NCBI GenBank assembly: GCA_937951995.1
Contig: CALGAG010000243.1
Location: forward strand, 1 to 12,587
From: an uncultured Bacillota bacterium
Lineage (GTDB): Bacteria > Bacillota > Clostridia > Tissierellales > Tissierellaceae
Length of the DNA stretch: 12,587 bases
Reading direction: 5' to 3'
Part shown: positions 12,391 to 12,587 of the stretch, piece by piece
Numbering within the stretch: position 1 is the stretch's first letter
How the letters are laid out: each line of letters starts with the position of its first letter
Notes under the pieces: generated by a model
The model's database searches: none
Told to the model about the DNA's origin: nothing
What the model saw: the letters and a program-made list of their open reading frames with translations, nothing else
Position numbers and translations under genes: made by a program

Positions 12391-12587
12391 ATGATGGATA
12401 AGATAATAGTTTTGGTAAAGCAGGTTCCAGATATGGAAAAAGTAAAGTTCGACAGCGAAAAAGGTGTCATCGATAGAAAATCAGCGGGTACAGAGATAAA
12501 CCCTTTTGACCTAAACGCCTTGGAAACCGCAGTTCAAATATCTGAAAAGACAGGTGCAGAAGTACATGTAATCAGCATGGGTCCTCC
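12391..12587 (+). CDS. etfB: Electron transfer flavoprotein beta subunit (5' part)
   Basis: The first 65 codons of EtfB/FixA, cut by the right edge. Visible family signatures are VLVKQVPDMEKVKFD at the N-terminus, INPFDLNALETAV near residue 36 and the HVISMGP strand near 59; this is the alpha/beta domain that binds AMP or a second FAD. EtfB pairs with EtfA to carry electrons between acyl-CoA or other dehydrogenases and the redox pool. In clostridia it often takes part in flavin-based electron bifurcation, but the partner cannot be seen here. Two adjacent ATGs (12391 and 12394) follow GGAGG (12382-12386) at 4 and 7 nt, so the second may be the true start. Upstream operator-like palindromes suggest regulated expression. 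An etfA gene is expected next, outside the window. Confidence 0.93.
   Translation, partial: MMDKIIVLVKQVPDMEKVKFDSEKGVIDRKSAGTEINPFDLNALETAVQISEKTGAEVHVISMGP

Overview
The window reads as chromosomal DNA of a strictly anaerobic, low-to-moderate GC Firmicute (Clostridia or Tissierellia type). The evidence is strong AGGAGG-type ribosome binding sites, one TTG start, AGA/AGG arginine codons, sigma-A-like promoters, U-tract terminators, and gene content: flavodiiron protein, hemerythrin, FNR-like regulator, YfmM-type ABC-F protein, electron-transfer flavoprotein. A genus cannot be assigned from the sequence alone. No phage, insertion sequence, CRISPR array, rRNA or tRNA was seen.

Layout. 1-787 (-): 5' part of a divergent glycerate-kinase homologue. 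912-3770: a redox/nitrosative-stress block: flavodiiron protein FprA (-), hemerythrin-domain protein (+, divergent from fprA), FNR-like regulator with four cysteines (-), and a 70-residue heavy-metal-associated (HMA) protein (-). 3922-5676: low-specificity threonine aldolase (-) and a divergent PlsY-family acyltransferase (+). 5705-7315 (-): DEAD-box RNA helicase with a DbpA-type RNA-binding tail. 7380-7707: a long regulatory intergenic region. 7708-9117 (+): LeuT-fold sodium-dependent transporter, convergent with arginase (9181-10092, -). 10363-11919 (+): ABC-F ATPase. 11920-12390: non-coding region with gene relics and a perfect 21-bp inverted repeat. 12391-end (+): start of etfB.

How it fits together. 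FprA and the hemerythrin protein are plausible oxygen/NO-handling proteins, and the regulator beside them has the cysteine layout and recognition-helix residues of FNR. A perfect 16-bp palindrome, TTTGACCTAGGTCAAA, is centred at the predicted -41.5 position of the HMA gene promoter, the classic class II activator position for CRP/FNR proteins. This is the most specific regulatory hypothesis in the window. A second theme is LacI/CcpA-type catabolite control. A full-consensus cre lies upstream of the amino-acid transporter, a 13/14 cre overlaps the -35 of the arginase promoter, and a related palindrome lies upstream of etfB. Two enzyme homologues (glycerate kinase-like and PlsY-like) lack normally conserved motif residues and may be specialised paralogues.
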